A stretch of DNA of 64,000 bases from an uncultured Lachnospiraceae bacterium (GTDB lineage: Bacteria; Bacillota; Clostridia; Lachnospirales; Lachnospiraceae), in the NCBI GenBank assembly GCA_900317505.1, contig ONHB01000002.1:62001-126000 (forward strand). The letters are read 5' to 3'. Under the pieces are notes generated by a model. The model saw only the letters and a program-made list of their open reading frames with translations, did not search any database and had not been told where the DNA came from. Shown here one piece after another: positions 9,530 through 17,799 of this stretch. Numbering within the stretch: position 1 is the first letter of the stretch; every line of letters starts with the position of its first letter. The position numbers were made by a program, and so were the translations under genes.

Positions 9530-10306
9530 ATGAACACATTAAAAGAAATTTGGGAATATCGTACCATGATCGTCAACATGGTCAGAAGAGATTTAAAGGG
9601 GAAGTACAGAGGATCCGTACTGGGTTTTTTCTGGACCTTCCTGACACCGCTTTTACAGCTGGTCGTGTATACGCTGGTCTTTTCTGTCATCATGAGAGCC
9701 GGTATAGAGGATTATTATCTGTTCCTTTTTGTTACTCTTATTCCATGGAGTTATTTTTCAAATTGTCTGTCTATAGGTTCCGGATGCATTGTCAACCAAA
9801 AGGATCTTGTTGTCAAAATATATTTTCCACGGGAAGTATTGCCGATATCCCATGTGCTTGCACAGCTTGCTAATATGCTGCTGACATTTCTTGTACTGAT
9901 TGCGGTACTGTTAATATCCGGTAAGGGCATTAATTTAATGGTATGGGGCTATCTTATCATCGTTATCTTTGTAGAAACACTGCTGGCTCTTGGCATGACC
10001 TTTTTGCTTTCCGCAATTACAGTATTTATCCGGGATCTGCAGTATCTGATGACGATTGTTGTTATGGCATGGCAGTTTTTGACCCCGGTTATGTATTCAG
10101 TGGATATGGTACCTGAAAACCTGCGTAAGCTGTTTTATTTGAATCCAATGACACCTATCATCATTGCTTACAGAGATATTTTTTACTATAAACAGGCACC
10201 ACAGCTTTCAACCCTGCTCTTAGGTACATTTATGGGTGTGTTCTTTATGGTATTTGGTTTCTTTGTATTTACAAAATTAAAAAAGAGATTTGCGGAGGTT
10301 ATGTAA
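9530..10306 (+). CDS. wzm: ABC-2 type polysaccharide export permease (Wzm-like)
   Basis: Integral membrane subunit of an ABC exporter that moves undecaprenyl-linked glycan outward. The 258 residues show an N-terminal amphipathic segment (RRDLKGKYRGSVLGFFW) followed by about six transmembrane helices, the layout of the ABC2_membrane family. It ends in TAATG, overlapping the ATPase gene start by one base, so the two subunits are coupled. The RBS (ACAGGAAA) is moderate. The 17-bp repeat array lies immediately upstream. A second Wzm/Wzt pair occurs at 61905-64000. Confidence 0.92.
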   Translation: MNTLKEIWEYRTMIVNMVRRDLKGKYRGSVLGFFWTFLTPLLQLVVYTLVFSVIMRAGIEDYYLFLFVTLIPWSYFSNCLSIGSGCIVNQKDLVVKIYFPREVLPISHVLAQLANMLLTFLVLIAVLLISGKGINLMVWGYLIIVIFVETLLALGMTFLLSAITVFIRDLQYLMTIVVMAWQFLTPVMYSVDMVPENLRKLFYLNPMTPIIIAYRDIFYYKQAPQLSTLLLGTFMGVFFMVFGFFVFTKLKKRFAEVM

Positions 10307-11532
10307 TGGAAGAACAAAATGCAATAGAGGTTAAAAATCTCCACAAAAGCTTTAAAGTATATTTAGACCGCAGCAGCAATCTGAAAGATTTTCTGATGCG
10401 TGGACTTGGCGGAAGAAAAGAGATCCGGGAGGTGCTTCGCGGAATCAGTTTTTCGGTAAAAAAAGGAGAAGCGATCGGCCTGATCGGGCACAATGGATGT
10501 GGAAAAAGTACGACCCTTAAGCTTTTGACACGTATTATGTATCCGGATGAAGGAAGCATTGAGATCAAGGGGCGTGTATCCAGTCTGATCGAGCTTGGAG
10601 CAGGTTTTCATCCCGATATGAGCGGGCGCGAAAATATTTACATCAATGCATCTATTTTTGGATTAAAGAAAAAAGAAATTGATGAAAGACTTCAGCGGAT
10701 CATAGATTTTTCCGAGCTCGGAGATTATATTGATAATCCGGTGCGTACCTATTCATCCGGTATGTATATGAGATTAGCCTTCGCAGTGGCTATCAATGTA
10801 GATGCGGATGTACTGCTGATCGATGAGATACTGGCAGTCGGAGATGTGGCATTTCAGGCAAAATGCTTTACCAAGATCAATGAGATCAAGCAGCAGGGAA
10901 CAACGATAGTAATCGTATCCCACTCGTTGGATCAGATCGAAAGGATCTGTGACAAATGCTACTGGATCCAGGATGGGTTGATCCGAGAAGAGGGTGATCC
11001 GAGAGATGTACATGCCAAATATCTGGAGTTTATGTCCACGCGAAATATCCGTTCAGACAATGATCTGGACCGCAAGGTGGACAGGCATTCCGGCAATCAG
11101 GAGGCAGTTATAAAGGCTGTCCGTATGATCAATGAGCAGGGAGAATTGTCCAATACCTTTACACCGGGTGAAAATATCCGAATTGAAATTGACTGCTTTG
11201 CTACGCGCAGAATCGAAGATGCAGTCTTTGGATTCGGTATTTTCTCGCTGGATAATCAGGAAATATATGGCACCAATACACTGATTGACCGTATGCCTCT
11301 GATCATTGAGGGGGATGTGACGGTGACCTGTGAGATTACATGTCTGCCATTAAAAGAAGGCAGCTACAAGCTGGATGTAGAGATCCATACACCTTTTGGG
11401 TTTGACTATGACTATTGGAGAGACTATCTGAGATTTTATGTCAGAAGCACCAGCACAGAGGCCGGTGTGCTTCATATGGAGCGTAAGTGGAGCCACAATT
11501 CCCCATATGACAGCCCAAACGCCGGAAATTAA
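10306..11532 (+). CDS. wzt: ABC polysaccharide exporter ATPase with C-terminal glycan-binding domain (Wzt-like)
   Basis: ATPase subunit partnering the 9530 permease. Walker A is GHNGCGKST, the signature is YSSGMYMRLAFA, Walker B is VLLIDEILAVGD, and the H-loop is IVSHS. After the nucleotide-binding domain (about residues 1-240) there is a beta-rich C-terminal domain (about 260-400, with TPGENIRIEIDCFA and a long beta series) like the carbohydrate-binding tails of Wzt proteins that select the non-reducing-end cap of the polymer. This implies a chain whose end is modified before export. The cap in this organism is unknown. Confidence 0.92.
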   Translation: MEEQNAIEVKNLHKSFKVYLDRSSNLKDFLMRGLGGRKEIREVLRGISFSVKKGEAIGLIGHNGCGKSTTLKLLTRIMYPDEGSIEIKGRVSSLIELGAGFHPDMSGRENIYINASIFGLKKKEIDERLQRIIDFSELGDYIDNPVRTYSSGMYMRLAFAVAINVDADVLLIDEILAVGDVAFQAKCFTKINEIKQQGTTIVIVSHSLDQIERICDKCYWIQDGLIREEGDPRDVHAKYLEFMSTRNIRSDNDLDRKVDRHSGNQEAVIKAVRMINEQGELSNTFTPGENIRIEIDCFATRRIEDAVFGFGIFSLDNQEIYGTNTLIDRMPLIIEGDVTVTCEITCLPLKEGSYKLDVEIHTPFGFDYDYWRDYLRFYVRSTSTEAGVLHMERKWSHNSPYDSPNAGN

Positions 11533-11582
11533 CAATAGATTGTGAATGAGTAAATATTGTAAGAAAGTATAGAGATCATATT

Positions 11583-12074
11583 ATGCAGGATATTCACTAC
11601 AAAGAATTAATTGCACAAATCAAACAGGATATTGCTACCAGAGGTGAATTGTCGCCGCTTATGGAATTTGAAGAGGTAAAGCGTCTTAATATCCATTCAA
11701 CTGCCTATGACGAAAAGCTGATGGCTGATGAGCTTGGAATATTGGATGATAAAAAGGAGATTCCGGTGCGGCCGGAGTTTGAGGGCAATGCTCTGGTACG
11801 CGGCGTCAAGGGGCTCATTCGAAAGATGATCACGGCTACCGTTATCCCGATGCAGCTTGAACAGAATGTGTGGAATGTCCAGATGGTGGATGTATCCAAA
11901 ATTGTGTTTGGAAAGATGCAGGAGGATGCAGACCGTATCCGAATTCTGGAGGAAAAAGTGGAAAAACTGCAGTCCCGGCTATATGATATGCAGACAGAAA
12001 ACGACTGGATGGGTAACACGATAAACCAGCCCGGGGATTGTAACAAAAATATGATATCGGGGGAGGAAAAATAG
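11583..12074 (+). CDS. Small protein with C-terminal coiled coil, function unknown
   Basis: A 163-residue soluble protein I cannot assign. The first half is acidic and helical. A central basic segment (NALVRGVKGLIRKMITATVIP) could bind membrane, and the last 50 residues form a heptad-like coiled coil (RIRILEEKVEKLQSRLYDMQ). It lies between Wzt and a GT4 gene that begins 3 bp after its stop, so it is probably co-expressed with the exporter. In other ABC-exported glycan systems, coiled-coil proteins serve as length rulers or scaffolds for capping enzymes; a similar role here is inference from position and shape only. Confidence 0.7.
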   Translation: MQDIHYKELIAQIKQDIATRGELSPLMEFEEVKRLNIHSTAYDEKLMADELGILDDKKEIPVRPEFEGNALVRGVKGLIRKMITATVIPMQLEQNVWNVQMVDVSKIVFGKMQEDADRIRILEEKVEKLQSRLYDMQTENDWMGNTINQPGDCNKNMISGEEK

Positions 12075-12076
12075 TT

Positions 12077-13144
12077 ATGAAGATCATTCAATTAGTACCC
12101 GGTATTTCATACGGAGATGCAGTCGGAAATGATATGCTTGCCATGAAAAGCGTATTGGACGGCATGGGAATCGAGAATGCGATCTATGCAGATTTTATTG
12201 ATCCAAGACTGCCGGAAGGTACTGCCAAAAGTGCAGAGCATCTGCCGGAGATGGAAAAAGATGATGCGGTCATTTATCATATGGCAGCAGGCTCCAGATT
12301 GAACTATATCTTTGGAAACTTAAAATGCAAACGAGTGATGGTATATCACAATATTACACCGCCGGAATTTTTTGAAAACTATGATGAGTATGCGTATGCA
12401 CAGTGTGTGAGAGGTTACAATGAATTGAAGTGGCTGGCAGATAAGACTGACTATTGTCTGGCGGTATCGGAATACAACAAACAGGATCTGTTGAGGATGG
12501 GATTTATCTGTCCGATAGATGTACTTCCTATTGTCATTCCGTTTGAGGATTATGATCGGGATCCGGCAGAAAATATACTTCAAAAATACAAAGACGGATA
12601 TACCAATATTTTATTTGTGGGACGTGTGGTGCCAAATAAAAAGCATGAGGATATCATCAGAGCCTTTGCCAGATATCAGGAGTATTACAATCCGAAGTCC
12701 AGACTGATACTGATTGGATCAAGCAAACCGGGCGATAAATATAAAAATCATTTAACGAGATATATTGAGCAGGCGGAAATCCCCAATGTGGTATTTCCGG
12801 GACATATCAGCTTTCGGGAGATACTGGCATTTTATAAAGTGTCTGATGTGTTTCTGTGTGAAAGTGAGCATGAGGGATTTTGTGTGCCGCTGGTAGAGGC
12901 TATGTATCTGGGAACCCCGGTTATTGCCTATGATGCGGCAGCAGTAGCAAGTACACTCAATGGAGCCGGTATTTTGATGGATACCAAGGATCCGATGATC
13001 ACAGCCGGCATGATCGACAGGCTGGTAACAGATGATGAGCTTAGGAAAACGGTACTGGCAAATCAGAAAGAAAGACTGGCGGATTTTACCTATGAAAAGA
13101 TAGCAACACAGTTTGAAGAATTACTTCGGAAAAATGTGCTGTAG
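12077..13144 (+). CDS. GT4-family glycosyltransferase, paralogue of the gene at 8270
   Basis: A 355-residue cytoplasmic GT-B enzyme, the same length as the 8270 gene and clearly related along its length (SYGDAVGND, DYCLAVSEYNKQDLLRMG, TNILFVGRVVPNKKHEDII, EHEGFCVPLVEAM). The RBS GGGGGAGG is strong and sits across the end of the coiled-coil gene. It is the last + strand gene of this operon; the next gene is convergent after only 14 bp. Two paralogues flanking the exporter suggest duplication followed by specialisation for two linkages in one repeat unit (inference). Confidence 0.86.
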   Translation: MKIIQLVPGISYGDAVGNDMLAMKSVLDGMGIENAIYADFIDPRLPEGTAKSAEHLPEMEKDDAVIYHMAAGSRLNYIFGNLKCKRVMVYHNITPPEFFENYDEYAYAQCVRGYNELKWLADKTDYCLAVSEYNKQDLLRMGFICPIDVLPIVIPFEDYDRDPAENILQKYKDGYTNILFVGRVVPNKKHEDIIRAFARYQEYYNPKSRLILIGSSKPGDKYKNHLTRYIEQAEIPNVVFPGHISFREILAFYKVSDVFLCESEHEGFCVPLVEAMYLGTPVIAYDAAAVASTLNGAGILMDTKDPMITAGMIDRLVTDDELRKTVLANQKERLADFTYEKIATQFEELLRKNVL

Positions 13145-13158
13145 CAGAGGCGTTATTG

Positions 13159-14592
13159 TCAGATGATCCAGTTCGGATTATGAACAGATAATTCTTCTAA
13201 TATATCTGCACGGGTAGTTTTTAAAATCATAGATCCAGAATTGGTATCGTTAAAAAGAAGTGAAATCTTCTTGGTATAGATTGTAGATTCTGTATCAAAC
13301 TCTTGAAGCAAGTAGCTTATATGGTGGGAATGTATAAATTGGTATAGATGCATGAGACCAATACCGCTCCCGCCATTTTCTTTGTGAGAGGTATATTCCT
13401 CTATCCCCATTTTCTTTAAAACTTCTACCGGAAATAAAATTCCACTATCATAGATATTTAATGTGATTCTACTGTCAACAGATGATGTTGAGAGCAGAAT
13501 ATTTTTGGATTCCACATCTTTTACTGCGTAAAAAGCGTTTTCCAATAAATCAGCCAAAATAACCGTTAAATCATGTTCTGTAAAACCAAGCTGAGTCAAC
13601 TGTAAAAGCTCCTGGCCCGTCTGACAGGAAAAATGAATATTTTCCTTCATTGAACGTTGATAATAATACTGAATTAATATGTTGATAGATGACAATCCAG
13701 TTTCAAGATTGGAATATAGAGATCTATCTGCGGAGGCAATATCGGATTGCCGTCTTTGGGATTGGTCTGAAAGAGCCTGTAATAATTGTGCATCTGTGGT
13801 TTCATTGGATGCAATAAAAGATTTTACGGCTGTTTCCAGTGCCGGAATTAATTTATTGTCTTCGTGGATAATATGCGTCAGATTTTTGATTTCCGATTTT
13901 AATGCCAGATTTTCCGACTGCAACTGTTCGAGAGTATGCTGTAAGGAATCGTTGTCACGCTGCGTAATTTTTAAAAGATACATTTGTTTGAACTGGTGCT
14001 GCATAAAATCAAAGAAAAAGATGCCTATGATATAGACCAGGAAAAAGGGAATTAGTGTCAGTAACTGATCCGGGGTACAGCTTATAACGGTACAGGCAAA
14101 TAGGGATAATAATGCAATAGAAATTAATAAACCGGAGTTGGAAGCCTTGTAAATAAAAGGCAGACCATGACGCAATCTTTTCAGATGTAAAAACAATAAG
14201 ATCAATACCAATTGCAGTACAGCGGCTATAAATTGTAATAATATGCGTGGATAATGATCAATTGTAATAAATGCATATGAACACAGCGCAGTTATTGTTG
14301 ATGAAAGAATCAGAGCAATATAGCTGATTGCCTGTGCAAAAAGGGTAAGAATGCAGATGGCCTTAATGGAAATGGATAACCGGACTGCATAATAAATTAC
14401 AAGAACCGTAGCAATATATAAGGGAATGATGGCAGGTAGATATTGATTGATGAACAGGATGGGAAGTGTAGCGGTTATACAAGTACATAAGGCAGTAATA
14501 GTATGACGAATACTTCGTTTGACATCTGCAATATGGGATGACACCAGAAATGAACATAAAAATATAGTAAAGAATTTGATGTAAATCTGCAT
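13159..14592 (-). CDS. GHKL (AgrC-like) membrane sensor histidine kinase
   Basis: Sensor kinase with about six N-terminal transmembrane helices (residues 1-195), a coiled dimerisation segment (about 205-240), a His-box-like HIIHEDNKLIPAL near 240-253 and a C-terminal HATPase domain with N-box LADLLENAFYAV and a glycine-rich ENGGSGIGLMH. This layout fits the AgrC/HATPase_c_5 group, many of which sense peptides. RBS GAAAGG precedes the start on the - strand. The partner is almost certainly the - strand response regulator at 14788. Between them lies a 15-codon ORF on the opposite strand. The upstream region carries two 10-bp-spaced boxes also found before the regulator, so the pair may autoregulate. 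Confidence 0.88.
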   Translation of the reverse strand: MQIYIKFFTIFLCSFLVSSHIADVKRSIRHTITALCTCITATLPILFINQYLPAIIPLYIATVLVIYYAVRLSISIKAICILTLFAQAISYIALILSSTITALCSYAFITIDHYPRILLQFIAAVLQLVLILLFLHLKRLRHGLPFIYKASNSGLLISIALLSLFACTVISCTPDQLLTLIPFFLVYIIGIFFFDFMQHQFKQMYLLKITQRDNDSLQHTLEQLQSENLALKSEIKNLTHIIHEDNKLIPALETAVKSFIASNETTDAQLLQALSDQSQRRQSDIASADRSLYSNLETGLSSINILIQYYYQRSMKENIHFSCQTGQELLQLTQLGFTEHDLTVILADLLENAFYAVKDVESKNILLSTSSVDSRITLNIYDSGILFPVEVLKKMGIEEYTSHKENGGSGIGLMHLYQFIHSHHISYLLQEFDTESTIYTKKISLLFNDTNSGSMILKTTRADILEELSVHNPNWII

Positions 14593-14616
14593 TTATGTAC
14601 CTTTCGTAATAAAAAA

Positions 14617-14637
14617 TAATGAAAAACAACGAAAATA
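14617..14637. promoter_or_regulatory. Pair of Spo0A-box-like sites upstream of the kinase gene
   Basis: TAATGAA (14617-14623) and CAACGAA (14627-14633) lie in direct repeat exactly 10 bp apart, about 30 bp upstream of the kinase start. They resemble the 0A box TGNCGAA, and tandem 10-bp spacing is how paired 0A boxes are arranged in known Spo0A targets such as abrB. The CAACGAA heptamer is also present upstream of the adjacent response-regulator gene. Confidence 0.5.
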
Positions 14638-14709
14638 AATCTCAAAATACAATATAGAAATTTAAAACGTTTGTTTACCCTTTTCTTAACAGGAAAGAGG
14701 GTGAATAAA

Positions 14710-14757
14710 ATGAGAGATTTGTGGACACTGATTTGCAATATTATTGCAGGAAGATAA
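14710..14757 (+). CDS. Tiny peptide ORF (15 aa) between kinase and regulator genes
   Basis: Reads MRDLWTLICNIIAGR then TAA. AGAGG at 14696-14700 lies 9 bases before the ATG; a GTG at 14701 in the same frame would add three residues but sits directly against the RBS. The peptide is hydrophobic with one Cys and a Gly-Arg end, on the strand opposite to both the kinase and the regulator, and is followed by a stem-loop. Position beside an AgrC-like kinase makes a secreted signal or small membrane peptide plausible. No export or processing gene is adjacent, so this stays a candidate. Confidence 0.4.
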   Translation: MRDLWTLICNIIAGR

Positions 14758-14766
14758 GAGAGTATA

Positions 14767-14795
14767 GGGAGCTGTATTAGCAGCTCCTTATTTAT
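14767..14795 (+). terminator. Stem-loop after the tiny ORF
   Basis: GGAGCTG (14768-14774), loop TATTAG, CAGCTCC (14781-14787), then TTATTTATT. Seven perfect base pairs and a T-rich tail on the + strand fit a modest intrinsic terminator for the tiny ORF. It abuts the stop codon of the - strand regulator gene, so it could also act on that transcript, although the tail in that direction is not T-rich. Confidence 0.5.
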
Positions 14796-15585
14796 TGAAT
14801 TTAATCTGCCGGGTTATTTTTTCGGCATAATAGTGTATAAATTCCATCAGTGTCGGAACGCCCTTTTCAGAATGGATACGGGCTGTGTAATGAATATATA
14901 ATTCATCAATATCTCCGATCTGCCATGTGCGGTTGATCGCATTTTGCATGGCTCTTTGAATGCTTGGAGCTGTTTTTCCATATTTGTGGGCAAGTGTGGA
15001 TAAAAGATTTTCAGATTCACCTTTTACAGCAAGCTCAATTGCATCTGCCAGATATTTCCGTCCGATTGCTTTTGGACTGATACCGATCAGATATAATTCT
15101 CTTTGGATTGTTTGTGCAATATCAAATACAGGTTGGGATACGGACGACTGAGCAGATTCAGAGTTGATTGCAATGTGATGGCTGACAATCACCTTATTAA
15201 GCATATTAAGAAAATTAAGGACGTTTTTGGGAGAATAGTCCATTTGATGTTTTGACATGATGAAATCAGCGCCAAGCTGACGGACAACATTGTATGTCAT
15301 AGCACTTGTCACATTGGTTGTTACCAATATATATGGTTTGTATGACAGGGAACGTTTGTTGAGAGAATTTAAAAACTCGATACCATTTCCCTGTCCTTCA
15401 TTTAATTCCAGATCCAGAATGATTGCATCCGGATTGATTGCTTGAACCAGATCAATTGCCTGAAAGGCATTGTTGGTAATTTCTACGATATTTAGTTCTG
15501 GAAAATCTATGATATTATCTACAAGATCCTGACAACATTGAGTGTCATCTTCAATTAAAATAATATTCATTTCGATATTTTTCAT
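14788..15585 (-). CDS. Response regulator with Spo0A-type C-terminal DNA-binding domain
   Basis: An N-terminal receiver domain (residues 1-130) has an acidic pair in LIEDD, phospho-acceptor Asp58 in AIILDLELN, Thr in LVTTN and Lys in IMSKH. A C-terminal domain (about 160-262) carries the Spo0A-C pattern IGISPKAIGRKYLADAI, KYGKTAPSIQRAMQNAI and the closing RTWQIGDIDEL. Family members bind 0A boxes. It is probably not Spo0A itself: spo0A normally follows spoIVB and is not paired with a GHKL kinase in a glycan locus. Its own upstream DNA carries phased 0A-like boxes, suggesting autoregulation. Two starts are possible (15585 or internal Met 15570); the RBS (GAAGGG) is too close to the first and far from the second. 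Confidence 0.85.
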   Translation of the reverse strand: MKNIEMNIILIEDDTQCCQDLVDNIIDFPELNIVEITNNAFQAIDLVQAINPDAIILDLELNEGQGNGIEFLNSLNKRSLSYKPYILVTTNVTSAMTYNVVRQLGADFIMSKHQMDYSPKNVLNFLNMLNKVIVSHHIAINSESAQSSVSQPVFDIAQTIQRELYLIGISPKAIGRKYLADAIELAVKGESENLLSTLAHKYGKTAPSIQRAMQNAINRTWQIGDIDELYIHYTARIHSEKGVPTLMEFIHYYAEKITRQIKFNK

Positions 15586-15612
15586 GCCCTTCTACAAGAT
15601 AAACACATTATA

Positions 15613-15652
15613 CAACGAAAAGTAACGAAAATAAACAAAAATAAACAAAAAT
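15613..15652. promoter_or_regulatory. Four 10-bp-phased boxes upstream of the regulator gene
   Basis: CAACGAA (15613-15619) and TAACGAA (15623-15629), followed by two decayed AAACAAAAAT units, give four copies at exactly 10-bp period (the C lies at 15616, 15626, 15636, 15646). They resemble tandem 0A boxes and match the pair upstream of the kinase. The rest of the gap to 15881 is AT-rich; I see only a 14-codon ORF at 15757 with no RBS, which I do not call. Confidence 0.55.
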
Positions 15653-15881
15653 AGGGATTGTATACAACAGACAGAGAGTTGTAAAAAATATATTATTAAA
15701 ATGGGAATTCGAAAATGTAAGGGTTAAAGAATAAAAAGAATCAAAAAAGCAATAAATGGTATTTACGAGGATTGCGTGGTTATTTATATGGAGTATATAA
15801 ATTAATATTGGGAGAGCTTCTTTTCGATAATAATGATTATGTTTATAGGAATTTTTATATTAGTAGCTTTTAGATATTTTT

Positions 15882-16632
15882 TTGATTGGGAGGCAACTAG
15901 GAAAGATAGAAGAAGATGCAGGAAAAGAAGATGCCACAAGGTTAACCTCATATTATTATAAGACCGTGCAATATGAAGAGGTTATATCAGATATTAAATT
16001 GCAAATCATTACAGGAGAGAAGGGGACTGGTAAGTCAGCTCTTCTTAAAATGGCATATATAGAGAGTTCAAATACAGATGTGGTTTCTATATGGATTAGA
16101 AATTATGAAGGCGCTTGCGAAGAGAATTTGTGCCATATTTTGACGAACATACTCGCTAGCTGTTTTGGAGACATATTCACAGGAGCGGCTTAAAGATTTG
16201 GTTAATGAATATGTGAATCAATTACCACAATTGCAAAATTTATTAGTGAGAATGGCGCCCTCCCAAAAAGAATTTCAAAGTAAAATGATTGAACGTTATG
16301 TCTATACAACAGATGAGTTGTATGTAAAAATTAAAAATATACAACAAAATATAAACATTAGGATATATCAAGAAAAAAGTGAAAAATTGTGCTTAGCTGA
16401 TTTTCATCAAGTTGCTCATTTTCTATATAAAATAGGTTTTATTACCGATAGAAAACGTAATGAATCAGGTAAAATTGAACGAGTATATTATGATGAGGCT
16501 CCTTATTTACTGAATACAAACGTTGGGGATCGAGGATATTCATGGGAGATACATCCTGCGTATCGTGGAGCTCTTGCAAATGGAACAAACGATAACTGGG
16601 AAATGACTTTAAATATGGAAGATGAAATATAA
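15882..16632 (+). pseudogene. Collapsed P-loop ATPase (resembles Sll1717-type family), internally deleted
   Basis: The first part (15882-16193) begins at a TTG without clear RBS and has LGKIEEDAGKEDATRLTSYY and a Walker A GEKGTGKSALLK, then stops after about 103 residues. A second open frame (16165-16632) overlaps it out of frame and reads like the C-terminal end of the same kind of protein (KIKNIQQNINIRIY, VAHFLYKIGFITDRKR, EIHPAYRGAL). Everything normally lying between, including Walker B and sensor regions, is missing, so an internal deletion joined the two ends. Such ATPases occur in defence islands, consistent with the neighbouring AbiF and TIR-like genes. The family name is from memory and moderately certain. 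Confidence 0.65.
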
Positions 16633-16702
16633 AAATAGGAAAGAATGATGAATATATTATGGGAGATAGAATATACTAAAATTGAGAACTGACAAAAAAC
16701 AA

Positions 16703-16731
16703 TTGACAGTCTGAATGTCGATTGGTATACT
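16703..16731 (+). promoter_or_regulatory. Near-consensus sigma-A promoter for the AbiF-associated RNA
   Basis: TTGACA (16703-16708), a 17-bp spacer, then TATACT (16726-16731). This matches the consensus at all six -35 positions and five of six -10 positions. Transcription would begin near 16738, just before the structured RNA, which predicts a strongly expressed short RNA separate from the collapsed ATPase gene upstream. Confidence 0.85.
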
Positions 16732-16737
16732 AACATC

Positions 16738-16803
16738 AGTGATCGTGTTGCAGAAACCTGCGAGGCCTGCAACCTAAAAGGGCTCCCAAGGGAGTCCTTT
16801 TTG
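16738..16803 (+). ncRNA. Structured RNA upstream of abiF (abiF-type RNA)
   Basis: About 65 nt from the predicted start to a T-run. It contains a 7-bp stem GTTGCAG (16747-16753)/CTGCAAC (16767-16773), then a second hairpin AAAAGGGCTCCC/GGGAGTCCTTTT (16776-16801) that looks like an intrinsic terminator. The abiF start codon is 16 bp further on. A diverged copy at 20558-20623 preserves both stems with a compensatory T-A to C-G change. Structured RNAs upstream of Abi_2 genes are known (the abiF RNA motif) and are thought to act as RNA antitoxin or guide-like partners. Assignment to that class is from structure and context, not a covariance search. Confidence 0.8.
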
Positions 16804-16818
16804 CATAGGGGAATTTAT

Positions 16819-17778
16819 ATGAAAAAGGAAAACAATTTTGATAAACCGTTCTTAACGTATGATGAACAGATCGATAAGTTGATTTTGGAAAAAGGGTTGG
16901 AGATTCAGAATCGAGATGACGCTATTCGATTGTTGAAGAATTATAGTTATTTTGATCTGATTTCTGGTTATAAGGATCCGTTTAAAACAAAAAATGGACG
17001 ATATAAATTGCATACGACAATTGAAGATATATATGCGTTGTATTGTTTTGATGATAGCATAAGAACTATCTTTCTGAAATATATCTTGAAAATTGAAAAA
17101 AAGATCAAATCATTGATATCATATTCTTTTTGTGAAGAAAATGGAGAAGAACAGGTTCATTTCCTGAATGCAACAAAATATAATTACACTCAAGAGAATC
17201 AGAATGATATTAATGATCTGATATCAAGGTTAAAATCTATAATTGTTTCTTCCCAGAATTACCCATATATTAATCATCAAAAGAAAAAGCATGCAAATGT
17301 ACCATTATGGGTTTTAATGAAAGCATTAACGTTAGGGACTATATCGAAGATGTATAGTTTTTTGCCTCAAAATATACAATATAAAATCAGTAGGGAATTT
17401 CAATATGTTAATGAAGGAATGTTAGTTCAGATGCTTGATTTATTAGCCAGAGTAAGAAATGTATGCGCACATAATGAAAGGCTATATGATTATACATATA
17501 GAAAGGGAACCATTGATGATACAGATCTGCATGAAGTTTTATCTATTCCCAAACGTAAAGATCAATATATAAAAGGTAAAAATGATTTATTTGCTGTTGT
17601 TATTGTTTTAAAATATATGTTGGAAGATGCTGATTTTAAGAAATTTATTGATGCGTTAGATGATGCTGTTGAATGTCTTTTTGAAACGACGAAGCAGATA
17701 CAACGAAGTCAGTTGTATAGATATATGGGCTTCCCGGAAGATTGGAAAGACATTCGAGACTGTAAAATTCAATTATAG
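16819..17778 (+). CDS. abiF: AbiF/Abi_2-family HEPN ribonuclease (abortive infection toxin)
   Basis: 319 residues with the Abi_2 layout: N-terminal DKPFLTYDEQIDKLI and RDDAIRLLKNYSYFDLISGY, a middle helical region with VPLWVLMKALTLGTISKMY, and the HEPN catalytic R-x4-H as RNVCAH (Arg213, His218) followed by NERLYDY. HEPN proteins of this family are RNases that cause growth arrest on phage infection. The open frame extends to 16801 inside the RNA terminator; ATG 16819 preceded by AGGGGAA is the better start. The dedicated upstream RNA is the expected partner. A bidirectional terminator follows. Confidence 0.9.
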   Translation: MKKENNFDKPFLTYDEQIDKLILEKGLEIQNRDDAIRLLKNYSYFDLISGYKDPFKTKNGRYKLHTTIEDIYALYCFDDSIRTIFLKYILKIEKKIKSLISYSFCEENGEEQVHFLNATKYNYTQENQNDINDLISRLKSIIVSSQNYPYINHQKKKHANVPLWVLMKALTLGTISKMYSFLPQNIQYKISREFQYVNEGMLVQMLDLLARVRNVCAHNERLYDYTYRKGTIDDTDLHEVLSIPKRKDQYIKGKNDLFAVVIVLKYMLEDADFKKFIDALDDAVECLFETTKQIQRSQLYRYMGFPEDWKDIRDCKIQL

Positions 17779-17799
17779 AACTGACCATGCAATATGAAT

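Noticed and set aside
14788..15585. The true sporulation master regulator Spo0A
   Set aside because: The gene pairs with a GHKL kinase inside a glycan locus and lacks the spoIVB neighbour usual for spo0A.
15757..15801. 14-codon ORF in the gap upstream of the regulator gene
   Set aside because: No ribosome binding site and no further support.
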